Below are positions 37,008 to 45,196 of a stretch of 64,000 bases of DNA, piece after piece; the first letter of the stretch is position 1, and every line of letters starts with the position of its first letter. The notes beneath the pieces were generated by a model. That model was not told where the DNA came from and ran no database searches. It was given only the letters and a program-made list of their open reading frames with translations. This DNA is from Rhodobacter sp. (GTDB taxonomy: Bacteria; Pseudomonadota; Alphaproteobacteria; Rhodobacterales; Rhodobacteraceae), in NCBI GenBank assembly GCA_020637555.1, contig JACKKF010000007.1:62001-126000 (forward strand), read 5' to 3'. A program made the translations under genes and the position numbers.

Positions 37008-37361
37008 TCAGTCGGCGTGTTGGGCGACATTGACCAGGTTGCCGTCGGGGTCGCGCAGATGGACGCGGCGGATGCCCCGGGGTTCGGTGACGGGGCCGCA
37101 GGCGGGCTCGGCCCCGGTCAGGCGCAGGCGGGTGAGCGCCTCGTCCAGGTCATCGACCGGGATCGACAGGGCGGGCCGATCGGTGCCCGACCCACGCTGC
37201 CAGGCCAGTTGCAGACGGGGCCGTGCAGGGCCCGCGGCGCCAGGACAGGCGATCCAGCCCATGTCATGATCCAGCCTCGTTCCGAACACCGCCTGATGGA
37301 AGGCGGCCAGATGCGCGGGATCGCGCGCGGGCAGGTTCGGGACGACGCCGAGAACCGCCAT
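37008..37361 (-). CDS. VOC-family protein inside the gcv operon
   Basis: This 117-residue protein has a single VOC module: a start MAVLGVVPNLPARDPAHLAA and an end GIRRVHLRDPDGNLVNVAQH, close to the bleomycin-resistance/glyoxalase type. It lies 3 nt after gcvH and 19 nt before gcvP, so it is co-transcribed with the glycine cleavage genes under the riboswitch. A VOC protein has no known role in glycine cleavage. It may be a passenger insertion or a detoxification enzyme. Confidence 0.8.
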   Translation of the reverse strand: MAVLGVVPNLPARDPAHLAAFHQAVFGTRLDHDMGWIACPGAAGPARPRLQLAWQRGSGTDRPALSIPVDDLDEALTRLRLTGAEPACGPVTEPRGIRRVHLRDPDGNLVNVAQHAD

Positions 37362-37364
37362 GGC

Positions 37365-37724
37365 TTACCCGATGAAGGCCTTGTATTCGTCCTCGGACAT
37401 ATAGGCGTCGAGGGCGCTCAGGTCGTCGATCTTCATCTTGAAGAACCAGGCCGCGCCGGTCGGGTCCTCGTTCACCAGCGCGGGATTGTCAGACAATGCC
37501 TCGTTCACCGCGACGATCTCGCCGTCCAGGGGTGCCAGGATGTCCGAGGCCGCTTTCACGGATTCGATCACGCAGACCTCGTCGCCCTTGGCAACCTGCG
37601 TTTCCAGCTCGGGCAATTCCACAAAGACGACATCGCCCAGTTGTTCGGCGGCGTGTTCGGTGATGCCGACCACGACCAGATCGCCGTCGACGCGCAGCCA
37701 TTCGTGTTCTTCGGTGAATTTCAT
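37365..37724 (-). CDS. gcvH: Glycine cleavage system H protein
   Basis: This 119-residue carrier protein bears lipoate on Lys57 in VIESVKAASD, the standard H-protein attachment site. Flanking family segments (MKFTEEHEWLRVDG at the start, VNPAL-like ALVNEDPTG and GAAWFFKM) are intact. It shuttles the aminomethyl group between GcvP and GcvT and dihydrolipoate to Lpd. It begins 9 nt after the gcvT stop. Confidence 0.97.
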   Translation of the reverse strand: MKFTEEHEWLRVDGDLVVVGITEHAAEQLGDVVFVELPELETQVAKGDEVCVIESVKAASDILAPLDGEIVAVNEALSDNPALVNEDPTGAAWFFKMKIDDLSALDAYMSEDEYKAFIG

Positions 37725-37733
37725 CTCAGGACC

Positions 37734-38822
37734 TCATTTGCGAAAGTTGGAAGGACGGAAGGGAAGCGCGGCGACCCGCGCCGGCAGACGTTTGCCGCGC
37801 ACCTCGCCGAATATCAGGGTCCCGGGCCTGGCCAGGGCGGTCGGCAGATAGCCCATGGCGATGGGGGCCTGCAGGCTGGGGCCGAACCCGCCCGAGGTGA
37901 TGGTTCCCACCGGCTCGGTTGCCTCGGCGCTGGCGAACAGCGGCGTGCCTTCGCGCATCGGCGCGCGGCCCTCGGGCAGCAGGCCCACGCGCAGGCGGCT
38001 GGTCCCGTCGGCCAGCTCGTGCCGGATGCGGTCGGCGCCGGGGAAACCGCCCTCGACCCGGCGGCGTTTCTGGATGGCCCAGGCAAGCGCCGCCTCGATC
38101 GGCGAGGTGGTGGTGTCGATGTCATGACCATACAGGCACAGCCCGGCCTCGAGCCTGAGCGAATCGCGGGCCCCCAGCCCGATCGGGGCGACCTCGTCCA
38201 TCGCCAGCAGGGCGCGGCAGAGCGTTTCGGCGCTGGTATCCGGCACGGAAATCTCGAACCCGTCCTCGCCGGTATAGCCGGACCGCGAGATCCACAGCGC
38301 GACGCCGTTCCAGTCCAGCACCGCGACATCCATGAATCGCATGGCGGTGACACCGGGCACCAGACGGGACAGCGCGACCTCGGCCTCGGGGCCTTGCAGG
38401 GCGATCAGGGCGCGGTCGGTGATCGGTTGGACACCCGGAAGATGCGCCTGCATATGGGCGATGTCGGAATCCTTGCAGGCGGCATTGACCACAAGAAACA
38501 GGTGATCGCCGCGGTTCGCGACCATCAGATCATCCAGAATTCCGCCCGCGTCGTTCGTGAACAGCGCATACCGCTGGCGCCCCCGGGCCAGCCCCTGCAC
38601 ATCGACAGGCACCAGCGATTCCAGCGCCTCGGGCGGTGCGCGCAGGATGACCTGCCCCATGTGCGAGACATCGAACAACCCGGCGCGGATGCGCGTGTGG
38701 TTGTGTTCGCCCATCACCCCCATCGGGTATTGCACCGGCATCTCGTAGCCGGCAAAGGGCACCATCTTCGCGCCCAGTTCGATATGCAGATCATAGAGCG
38801 GAGTGCGCCGCAGCTCGGTCAT
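37734..38822 (-). CDS. gcvT: Aminomethyltransferase, glycine cleavage T protein
   Basis: This 362-residue THF-dependent enzyme releases ammonia from the aminomethyl-lipoate of GcvH and forms methylene-THF. Family segments are visible: FAGYEMPVQYPMGVMGEHNHTR, GLFDVSHMGQ and later SRSGYTGEDGFEI. The start at the Met before TELRRTPLYD was chosen because GAGGGA sits about 7 nt upstream; a Met four codons earlier lacks this. A longer open frame upstream only reads through the riboswitch. First gene of the operon. Confidence 0.95.
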   Translation of the reverse strand: MTELRRTPLYDLHIELGAKMVPFAGYEMPVQYPMGVMGEHNHTRIRAGLFDVSHMGQVILRAPPEALESLVPVDVQGLARGRQRYALFTNDAGGILDDLMVANRGDHLFLVVNAACKDSDIAHMQAHLPGVQPITDRALIALQGPEAEVALSRLVPGVTAMRFMDVAVLDWNGVALWISRSGYTGEDGFEISVPDTSAETLCRALLAMDEVAPIGLGARDSLRLEAGLCLYGHDIDTTTSPIEAALAWAIQKRRRVEGGFPGADRIRHELADGTSRLRVGLLPEGRAPMREGTPLFASAEATEPVGTITSGGFGPSLQAPIAMGYLPTALARPGTLIFGEVRGKRLPARVAALPFRPSNFRK

Positions 38823-39227
38823 GCCGTCCCTCATTCGCTGGCCGGATGACCCGGCACCAATCCCGGCGCGGTCTCGCGCCCGTGGTGCCCCCTCTGTCCC
38901 TGTCCGGTGGAACCGGACGCCTGAGATCGTTATCCCTTCGGCGGGCGCGGATGCGCCACTCTCCAGAGCTGTCGTCGTGAACACGGTCCTTTGCGCCTGA
39001 GAGATTACCGGGGCGGTTGCTCCTTCGGCACCGGCGGGGGTGGAGCCCGCCGGATTCTCCCGTCTTCACGACACTTTCGATAGCAAGGGCGACACCGGGC
39101 TGGCAAGGGGGTTTGTATGCCGGTGCACACCGCGCCCCCGGGGCGACACCCGCCGCGCGCCCCGCACCCCCTTGCAACCCGGGGCCGACCCGGGCAACCC
39201 TCGGGGCTCAGGAACCTGAGGCAACGC
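38823..39227. other. Leader region between gcvT and the gamma-glutamylcyclotransferase gene
   Basis: This 405-nt gap holds the tandem glycine riboswitch of gcvT (38880-39065, minus strand) and a GC-rich hairpin (GGCGCGG / CCGCGCC type) near 38862-38880 between riboswitch and gcvT. The part from 39066 to 39227 contains no gene that I can support and must hold promoters for both divergent transcripts. Confidence 0.6.
38880..39065 (-). promoter_or_regulatory. Tandem glycine riboswitch upstream of gcvT
   Basis: Read on the minus strand, the first aptamer shows GGAGAATCC, CCGAAGGAGCAA and ATCTCTCAGGCGCAAAGGAC. The second shows GGAGAG, CCGAAGGGATAA, ATCTCAGGCGTCC and GGACAGAGGGGGC. These are the conserved strands of the gcvT glycine riboswitch class. 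The expression platform lies in the ~58 nt before the gcvT start. By analogy, glycine binding would switch on the operon. Confidence 0.93.
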
Positions 39228-39788
39228 ATGTCCGACCCTTTCTTCTTTGGCTATGGCTCGCTGGTGAACCGGGCCACGCATATCTACACCCCTGCCCATC
39301 GCGCGCGGTTGTCGGGCTGGCGGCGCGCCTGGAAGCATACGCTGGGGCGGCAGACGCCGTTCCTGACCGGCGTGCCCGATGCCGACAGCGTGATCGACGG
39401 GTTGGTGGCGCTGGTGCCCGGGTCGGACTGGGCGGCGCTGGACCTGCGCGAAGAGGGCTATGCCCGGCACGCCATCGCGGGCGGGCTGACGGTCGAGGGC
39501 GATGTTCCGGTGGCCGCGCAGGTCTATGCCGTGGCGCCCCACACGATGGTGGTGCAGGCCGATCCTGCGCCGATCCTGCTGAGCTATCTCGACGTGGTGG
39601 TGCAAGGCTATCTGCGCGAATTCGGCGAACAGGGCGCGCGCGATTTCTTCGCCACCACCGACGGATGGGAAACCCCCGTTCTGAACGACCGCCGCGATCC
39701 GCGCTATCCCAGGGCGCAAAGGCTGCACCCCGACGAAACGGCCCTGGTCGACACGCTGCTGGCGGCGGCGGGTGGGCGGGTGATCTGA
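39228..39788 (+). CDS. Gamma-glutamylcyclotransferase family protein
   Basis: This 186-residue GGCT-fold protein begins with the substrate-loop motif FFFGYGSLVN and has LREEGYARHAI, where the Glu is the expected catalytic residue. Members release 5-oxoproline from gamma-glutamyl peptides or are uncharacterised relatives. The start at 39228 was chosen because the conserved motif begins a few residues later; an upstream Met adds a proline/arginine-rich stretch not shared by the family. It is divergent from the gcv operon. Confidence 0.82.
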   Translation: MSDPFFFGYGSLVNRATHIYTPAHRARLSGWRRAWKHTLGRQTPFLTGVPDADSVIDGLVALVPGSDWAALDLREEGYARHAIAGGLTVEGDVPVAAQVYAVAPHTMVVQADPAPILLSYLDVVVQGYLREFGEQGARDFFATTDGWETPVLNDRRDPRYPRAQRLHPDETALVDTLLAAAGGRVI

Positions 39789-40122
39789 TGCGGGGGTGTC
39801 CCGTCAGGGGCTGAGGGCCGCGGGGTCCGGTCCCGCCGGTCCAACGACACGCAACACCGCGCGCGCGGATCGTCGGATGCTGCCCTGTGGCGGTGCGATG
39901 GCGCGTGCCCGGCCGCGGCGCGGGCCTGGCAGACCCGTGCGTTCCCCCAACCCCTGCGTTCCGCTGTGGGCGACCGCGCGCGGCGCCCTGAAAACATTTG
40001 ACATGACAACGCTTCTCTGCCAGTCAGAAAACAGTTGACATGTCAAGCCGTGTGCGCTGACCTCGGATCGAGGAGCCGGCGCGGGCGTGCGGGACTGGCG
40101 CCCATGCTCTGGAGGAGACAGC
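39789..40122. other. 334-nt promoter region of the LigM-type operon
   Basis: No gene is seen. The second half contains two related palindromes (39998-40009 and 40035-40046; listed separately) and then GGAGGAG just before the first gene. The first half is GC-rich and featureless. Confidence 0.5.
39998..40046 (+). promoter_or_regulatory. Pair of TTGACATGTCAA-type palindromes, candidate operator
   Basis: TTGACATGACAA (39998-40009) and the perfect 12-bp palindrome TTGACATGTCAA (40035-40046) lie 37 bp apart centre to centre, 77 nt before the first gene of the demethylase operon. Short AT-containing palindromes like this are typical MarR-family sites, and a MarR gene ends the cluster. TTGACA could also be a -35 element. 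The regulator link is inferred. Confidence 0.55.
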
Positions 40123-41580
40123 ATGACCAAGACGACCGCTTCACCGCAGTCGCTCAGCGATCTGATGGATATCGTTCCGAACATCACCGACCATCTGTTC
40201 CGCAATGCCCCCAAGGCGGCGCTGACGATCTATACGCAGATGATGCCCGGCGATGGCGTGCGCCCTGAGTTCACGACCTGGCGCGACGAGCAATGGGCCT
40301 GGCGCAACACGATCGCGGTGCACGATCAAAGCTATCACATGCAGTCGCTTCATGTGCGCGGCAAGGATGCGCTGGCTTTCACGCAATATCTGTCCGTTAA
40401 CACGTTCAAGAACTTCGGCATCGGTGCCGCCAAGCAATTGGTCTGCTGCTCGCCCGAGGGGTATCTGATCGGCGACGCGATCCTCTATCGCATGGACGAG
40501 GACGACTACATGGTCGTCGGCAATCCGGCGACCACCGAATGGGTCGAATACAACGCCGAGGTGCTGGACTATGACGTCACCACCGAACTTGACCCGATGT
40601 GGACGCTGAACCCGAAGAAGGCGCGCGAATTCTACCGGTTCCAGGTCGAGGGGCCCAGGGCCTGGGACCTGCTGGAAGAGCTGAACGGCGGGCCCTTGCC
40701 CGAGATCAGGTTCTTCAAATCGGCCGAGATCGGCATCGGCCCGCACCGGGCGCGCGGCATGCGGCATTCGATGGGCGGCATGCCGGGGCTGGAAATTTCC
40801 GGGCCCTGGGCGGATTACAAGGCCGTCAAGGCGCTGCTGCAAAAGGCGGGCAAGGCCTATGGCCTGCGGATGGTCGGTTCGATCGCCTATTTCACCACCG
40901 TGATCGAATCCGGCTGGTGGGCGGTGCCGGTGTCCGGCGTCTATACCGGCGAGGGGACCAGGGGCTACCGCGACTGGTGCTCGGCCAAGCACGCCTCGAT
41001 GCGGATGTCTCTGGGCGGCAGCATGTATTCCCCGAACATCGAGGATTATTACCTCACGCCCTATGACGTGAACTATGGCCATATCATCAAGTTCGACCAC
41101 GACTATATCGGCCGCGCCGCGCTTGAGGCGATGAAGGACGCGCCGCACCGCAAGAAGGTGACGCTGGTGTGGAACGCCGACGATGTGCTGTCGGTCATGG
41201 CCGCACAATTCGAGGGCGGCGCGCAAGAGGACAAGCCGCTGACCATCACGCTGCCCTTGGCGGCCATCGGACGGATGCACTATGACAAGGTGACGGATGC
41301 CGACGGCAACATGATCGGCCTGGCGACCTATCCCGGCTATACCGAGAACGAGCGCGCGATGATGTCTCTGGCGTCGGTCGATGCCGCCTTTGCCGAGCCG
41401 GGCACCGAGGTGATCCTGCACTGGGGCGAGGATGGCGGTGGCAGCCGCAGCGCCGGCAACATCGAACCGCACAAGCAGGTCAGGATCCGCGCCACGGTCG
41501 CGCCCAGCCCGATCAGCAAGGCCGCGCAAAGCTACCGCAGCGATATCGGCATCAAGCGCGGTTCGCTGCAGGACGTCTGA
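40123..41580 (+). CDS. LigM-like THF-dependent aromatic O-demethylase (GcvT fold)
   Basis: This 485-residue protein belongs to the GcvT-fold aminomethyltransferase superfamily but is longer than GcvT. It resembles the vanillate/3-O-methylgallate O-demethylase LigM, with family-like stretches HDQSYHMQSLHVRGKDAL, GWWAVPVSGVYTGEGTRGYR and KKVTLVWNADDV. LigM moves a methyl group from a methoxylated aromatic acid to THF. The ATG at 40123 has a strong GGAGGAG upstream, preferred to an in-frame start 36 nt earlier. It leads an operon with a thiolase, a CoA ligase and an aroyl-CoA-type thioesterase. Other GcvT-fold demethylases, such as DMSP demethylase, are possible but less like it in length. Confidence 0.78.
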   Translation: MTKTTASPQSLSDLMDIVPNITDHLFRNAPKAALTIYTQMMPGDGVRPEFTTWRDEQWAWRNTIAVHDQSYHMQSLHVRGKDALAFTQYLSVNTFKNFGIGAAKQLVCCSPEGYLIGDAILYRMDEDDYMVVGNPATTEWVEYNAEVLDYDVTTELDPMWTLNPKKAREFYRFQVEGPRAWDLLEELNGGPLPEIRFFKSAEIGIGPHRARGMRHSMGGMPGLEISGPWADYKAVKALLQKAGKAYGLRMVGSIAYFTTVIESGWWAVPVSGVYTGEGTRGYRDWCSAKHASMRMSLGGSMYSPNIEDYYLTPYDVNYGHIIKFDHDYIGRAALEAMKDAPHRKKVTLVWNADDVLSVMAAQFEGGAQEDKPLTITLPLAAIGRMHYDKVTDADGNMIGLATYPGYTENERAMMSLASVDAAFAEPGTEVILHWGEDGGGSRSAGNIEPHKQVRIRATVAPSPISKAAQSYRSDIGIKRGSLQDV

Positions 41581-41641
41581 CAGGGAACTGGCCCGGCCCG
41601 AACCCTTCGGGCCGGGTTTCGCATCGGGAGGGAGGACCCAC

Positions 41642-42841
41642 ATGCACGCCTACATCCCCTATGGGGCCTATTGGTCGACACCGTTCGCACGCTGGCAAGG
41701 ATCGCTGTCGCATCTGCATTCGATGAAGTTCGCCGCCCATGTCGCCAAGGGTGCGCTGGCGGATCGCCGGATCGACCTGGGTGTGTTCGATTTCGCGACC
41801 TACGGGATCACGATGCACCAGCACCGCTCGTTCAACGGCACGCCCTGGGTCACGGCGATGATGGGGGCCGAGCGCCTGACCGGCCCGACCATCAGCCAGG
41901 TCTGCGCGACCTCGGCGCGGCTGGTCGCCACCGCCATGGGCGAGATGGCGCTGGGGAATGCGCAGGTCGCCTTGCTGATGTCGGGCGATCGCACGTCGAA
42001 CGCGGCGCATATCTATTACCCCGAACCCGGAAACCCCGGCGGCACCGGCGATTCCGAGGCGCTGATGTTCGACAACTTCATGAACGACCCTTTCGCCAAA
42101 TGCGCGATGGTCGACACGGCCGAGAACGTGGCGCAGCGGTTCGGAATCACCACCGAGGAACAGCACGATCTGGTCGCCGTTCGGCATGAACAGTATCAGG
42201 CCGCGCTGGCCGATGACCGGGCGTTCCAGAAACGCTTCATGGATGCCGAGTTCGCGGTGCCGGATTCGAAATTCCGCAAGACTGTGAAAACGCTGCAGGG
42301 TGACGAAGGCGTCTATCCCACGACACGCGAAAAGATGGCTGGCCTCAAGCCGATGCGCGAGGGCGGCACCGTGACCTATGCGGGGCAGACGCATCCGGCG
42401 GATGGCAATTGCGGCATCGTCATGGTGGCCGACGAGGGCCGCGCGCGCGAATTGTCGCCGGTCTCGGGCGGCCCGACCGTCAGGGTTATCGCCACCGGCC
42501 AGGGGCGCGAGGAAAAGGCCTTCATGCCGGCCGCGCCAATTCTGGCCGCCAAGCAGGCGCTGGACCGGGCCGGGATGACCATGGATCAGGTCGATGTGTT
42601 CAAGTCGCACAACCCCTTTGCGGTCAACGACATCGCCTTTGCCAGGGCCTATGGCCTGGATTGGCGCACGATGAACAACTACGGCTGTTCGCTGATCTGG
42701 GGGCATCCGCAGGGTCCCACGGGGATGCGGGCGATCATCGAGATGATCGAGGAGCTTGAAATCCGGGGTGGCGGGGTCGGCCTGTTCCAGGGCTGTGCCG
42801 CGGGTGATTCCGGCATGGCCGTGCTGATCGACGTCCGCTGA
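41642..42841 (+). CDS. SCP2-like thiolase
   Basis: This 399-residue thiolase-family enzyme is predicted to cleave or form a beta-ketoacyl-CoA. The nucleophilic Cys is in ISQVCATSARL, the SCP2-like active-site HNPF replaces the usual NEAF, the GHPQGPTG histidine motif is present and the second Cys lies in FQGCAAGDSG. All catalytic positions look intact. It starts 61 nt after the demethylase, following GGGAGGAGG, and precedes the CoA ligase by 20 nt. In this operon it could release acetyl-CoA from an aryl-beta-ketoacyl-CoA (inference). Confidence 0.85.
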   Translation: MHAYIPYGAYWSTPFARWQGSLSHLHSMKFAAHVAKGALADRRIDLGVFDFATYGITMHQHRSFNGTPWVTAMMGAERLTGPTISQVCATSARLVATAMGEMALGNAQVALLMSGDRTSNAAHIYYPEPGNPGGTGDSEALMFDNFMNDPFAKCAMVDTAENVAQRFGITTEEQHDLVAVRHEQYQAALADDRAFQKRFMDAEFAVPDSKFRKTVKTLQGDEGVYPTTREKMAGLKPMREGGTVTYAGQTHPADGNCGIVMVADEGRARELSPVSGGPTVRVIATGQGREEKAFMPAAPILAAKQALDRAGMTMDQVDVFKSHNPFAVNDIAFARAYGLDWRTMNNYGCSLIWGHPQGPTGMRAIIEMIEELEIRGGGVGLFQGCAAGDSGMAVLIDVR

Positions 42842-42861
42842 TCACCACAAGGGAGGACGAC

Positions 42862-44280
42862 ATGACACATCCGACCTCGCGCGCGGAGGCCACGCGCGCC
42901 GCCTGGAAGACGGTTCTGGAAACCTATCACGAGGACCGCGAAACCCCCGAAACCGCGGACTACTGGTCCGCCAAGGATACCTGGTCGGCCGACCGGACCC
43001 GCGCCGTTCAGGACGAAAAGATCGCCGCCGTTGCGCCGTTTCTCTATGAAAACAGTGCCTTCTACAGGCGGCGGTTCGATCGTCTGGGTGTTGCGCCGAC
43101 CGATATCACCTCGGTCGAGACGATGGTCGCCAACTGGCCGGTCGTCACCAAATACGAGATGATGGAGGACGCGACCGCGCACCCGCCCTATGGCACCTAT
43201 ACCACCTGCGACCAGGCCGAATGGTCGGACCGCGGCTGGATGCTGTTCTCGTCCTCGGGGTCGACCGGGGTGCCGCGGGTTTTTCGCTACACCCATTTCG
43301 ACCGGAAGTTCTGGGAACAGGCGAATGCGCGGGCCCTCTATTCCGGCGGGTTGCGCAAGGGCGACAGCGCCCTGCCGATGGTGGGTTTCGGCCCGCATGT
43401 GTTTGCCTGGGGCGTGCAATACACGCTGGCGAAGATGGGCCTGCCGGTGATCCCCGGCGGCGGTATGGACGGCGCTGCGCGCGCGTCGCTCATCGAACGG
43501 TTCAACCCCAGCGTTCTGGTCTGCACGCCGTCCTATCTGCTGTATCTGGGCCGCACCATGCAGGACATGGGCAAGGACCCGGCGCAGACCTCGGTCCGGT
43601 GGCTGGTGACAGGTGGCGAGCCCTTCTCGGGGGTGTCGGGCACGCTGGAACGGATCCAGGATCTGTGGGGCGCGAAGTCGGTCGAGTTCTATGGCTGCAC
43701 CGAGGCCAGCCCCCATTGCGGTGGCTATTCCTGCCCGGAATACCAAGAGGGAGACGAGCCCTTCATCCACCTGATGGAGGATATCCAGGTCTGGGAAACG
43801 GTCGATCCCAACACGCTGACGCCCGTGGCCGAGGGCGCGCGCGGCCTGACGGTCTGCACCAATCTGAACTCGGAATCCTCGGCGCAACTGCGGTTCCTGG
43901 TGGGCGATTACACCCGCCTCAGCCACGCGCCATGCGCCTGTGGCCGCAATCATGTCCGTGCGATGGGCTGCATGACGGGGCGTTCGGACGATCTGATCAA
44001 CCTGCGCGGCATCAAGTTCTTCCCGGTCCAGATCGAGGAAGCGGTGCGCGCGGTGCCGGGGACCGGCGACGAGTTCCAGATCCGCCTGGCAACCATGGCT
44101 GATGGGCTGGATGTGATGACCGTGGTGGTGGAACACACCGAGGCCGGGATCGCCGACCGCGTGGCCAGGGAAATCCGCAGCCGGTGCGAGGTGCGCTGCA
44201 CGGTCGAGGTTGCCGCGCCGAATTCCCTGCCCAAGTCCGAAATGAAGGCCCGGCGGGTCTTTGACCAGAGGGAAAAATGA
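42862..44280 (+). CDS. Phenylacetate-CoA-ligase-like AMP-forming CoA ligase
   Basis: This 472-residue ANL-superfamily adenylase resembles PaaK. The phosphate-binding loop is SSSGSTGVPRVFRYT (about residues 130-144), the A5-type element is FYGCTEASPHCGG, and the C-terminal domain starts around TGRSDDLINLRGIKFFP, typical of PaaK. A cysteine-rich stretch (HAPCACGR) is also PaaK-like. It should activate an aromatic or aryl-aliphatic acid to its CoA thioester. It overlaps the thioesterase gene by 4 nt (ATGA). Confidence 0.87.
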   Translation: MTHPTSRAEATRAAWKTVLETYHEDRETPETADYWSAKDTWSADRTRAVQDEKIAAVAPFLYENSAFYRRRFDRLGVAPTDITSVETMVANWPVVTKYEMMEDATAHPPYGTYTTCDQAEWSDRGWMLFSSSGSTGVPRVFRYTHFDRKFWEQANARALYSGGLRKGDSALPMVGFGPHVFAWGVQYTLAKMGLPVIPGGGMDGAARASLIERFNPSVLVCTPSYLLYLGRTMQDMGKDPAQTSVRWLVTGGEPFSGVSGTLERIQDLWGAKSVEFYGCTEASPHCGGYSCPEYQEGDEPFIHLMEDIQVWETVDPNTLTPVAEGARGLTVCTNLNSESSAQLRFLVGDYTRLSHAPCACGRNHVRAMGCMTGRSDDLINLRGIKFFPVQIEEAVRAVPGTGDEFQIRLATMADGLDVMTVVVEHTEAGIADRVAREIRSRCEVRCTVEVAAPNSLPKSEMKARRVFDQREK

Positions 44281-44696
44281 TGCTGTCGAACATCTTGAGG
44301 CGCCGGATCGAATGGGGCGACTGCGACCCTGCCGGTATCGTTTTCAATCCGCAGTTCTTCCGCTGGTTCGATCATGGCACGACGATGCTGTATGAAGCGG
44401 CGGGTTGGCCCAAGCAGCAGATGCTGGCGCGCTTCGGCGCGGCCGGGTGCCCGCTGGTCGATACCCGGGCGACGTTTCGCGCGCCCTGTCGCTATGGGGA
44501 CGACGTCGAGATCACGTCGGAAATCGCCGCGATCAAGGACCGCAGCTTTGACATCCGCCATGTTCTGACGAACCAGGGAACGCTCTGCGTCGAAGGGTTC
44601 GAAACCCGGGTCTGGACGGTCAAGGACCCCGAGCGCGGGTTGAAATCGGCCCCCCTCCCGGCCGAGCTGGTGGCGCGGTTCCGGGGCGAGGCGTGA
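44277..44696 (+). CDS. 4-hydroxybenzoyl-CoA thioesterase-type hotdog thioesterase
   Basis: This 139-residue hotdog-fold thioesterase opens with RRIEWGDCDPAGIVFNPQFF, which aligns residue for residue with Pseudomonas 4-hydroxybenzoyl-CoA thioesterase. Asp17 in GDCDPAGIV is the catalytic Asp of that enzyme. It should hydrolyse an aroyl-CoA. The start overlaps the CoA ligase stop; a second ATG directly follows at 44280. Its stop overlaps the GFA gene. This is the best clue that the operon handles aromatic CoA thioesters. Confidence 0.87.
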   Translation: MMLSNILRRRIEWGDCDPAGIVFNPQFFRWFDHGTTMLYEAAGWPKQQMLARFGAAGCPLVDTRATFRAPCRYGDDVEITSEIAAIKDRSFDIRHVLTNQGTLCVEGFETRVWTVKDPERGLKSAPLPAELVARFRGEA

Positions 44697-45178
44697 TGCA
44701 GGGGCGGTGCCTGTGCGGCGACGTGGTCTACGAGGCCGACGGGCAGCCCTCGACCGTGACGGTTTGCCATTGCCGCTTTTGCCAGCGATCGACCGGCGGC
44801 GCCTATCTGGTGGACGCCCTGTTCAAGCGCGAGCGATTTCGGGTGCTGACAGGAGAGCCCGCGATCTACGACCATCGGTCCGAAGGCAGCGGGAAGCAGG
44901 TGCATATTCATTTCTGCAACCGCTGCGGCACCAAGCTGTGGCTGTCGTTCGAACGCTATCCCGCCCTCGTGGGGGTCTATGCCGGCACGCTGGACGATCC
45001 CAACGGCTTTGATCGCGGTCCGGCGAAAACGCATTACATCTTCGTGGATCAGGCGGCCGACTGGACGGTGCTACCGGCCGGTGCGCGGGTGTTCCCCGGC
45101 GATCTGGCCGGCGCAGATGGCGCACGGGTGACCCCGCTCTGCCTGACCGAGGCCAGGATCACCGGGACCGGGCCATAG
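44693..45178 (+). CDS. GFA-family zinc protein
   Basis: This 161-residue protein has the zinc-binding cysteine pattern of the GFA (glutathione-dependent formaldehyde-activating) fold: GRCLCGDV, VCHCRFCQRSTG and FCNRCGTKLW. The start is a GTG overlapping the thioesterase stop, or the adjacent ATG at 44696. Real GFA activity has been questioned for this fold. Formaldehyde or one-carbon handling would fit an O-demethylation operon, but this is only contextual. It converges with the MarR gene 18 nt away. Confidence 0.85.
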   Translation: MMQGRCLCGDVVYEADGQPSTVTVCHCRFCQRSTGGAYLVDALFKRERFRVLTGEPAIYDHRSEGSGKQVHIHFCNRCGTKLWLSFERYPALVGVYAGTLDDPNGFDRGPAKTHYIFVDQAADWTVLPAGARVFPGDLAGADGARVTPLCLTEARITGTGP

Positions 45179-45196
45179 CCCGCCGGTGTGGCCGGG

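Noticed and set aside
34058..37033. A ~990-codon open frame on the plus strand opposite gcvP
   Set aside because: It is antisense to an intact gcvP with all motifs. High GC leaves long open frames on the opposite strand, and its translation is rich in Arg, His and Gln without any domain.
38823..38984. N-terminal extension of gcvT
   Set aside because: The extension translates the second glycine aptamer; the chosen start has a ribosome-binding site and matches the family start.
39117..39227. Longer start for the gamma-glutamylcyclotransferase
   Set aside because: The added residues are Pro/Arg-rich, unlike the family, which starts just before the FGYGSL motif.
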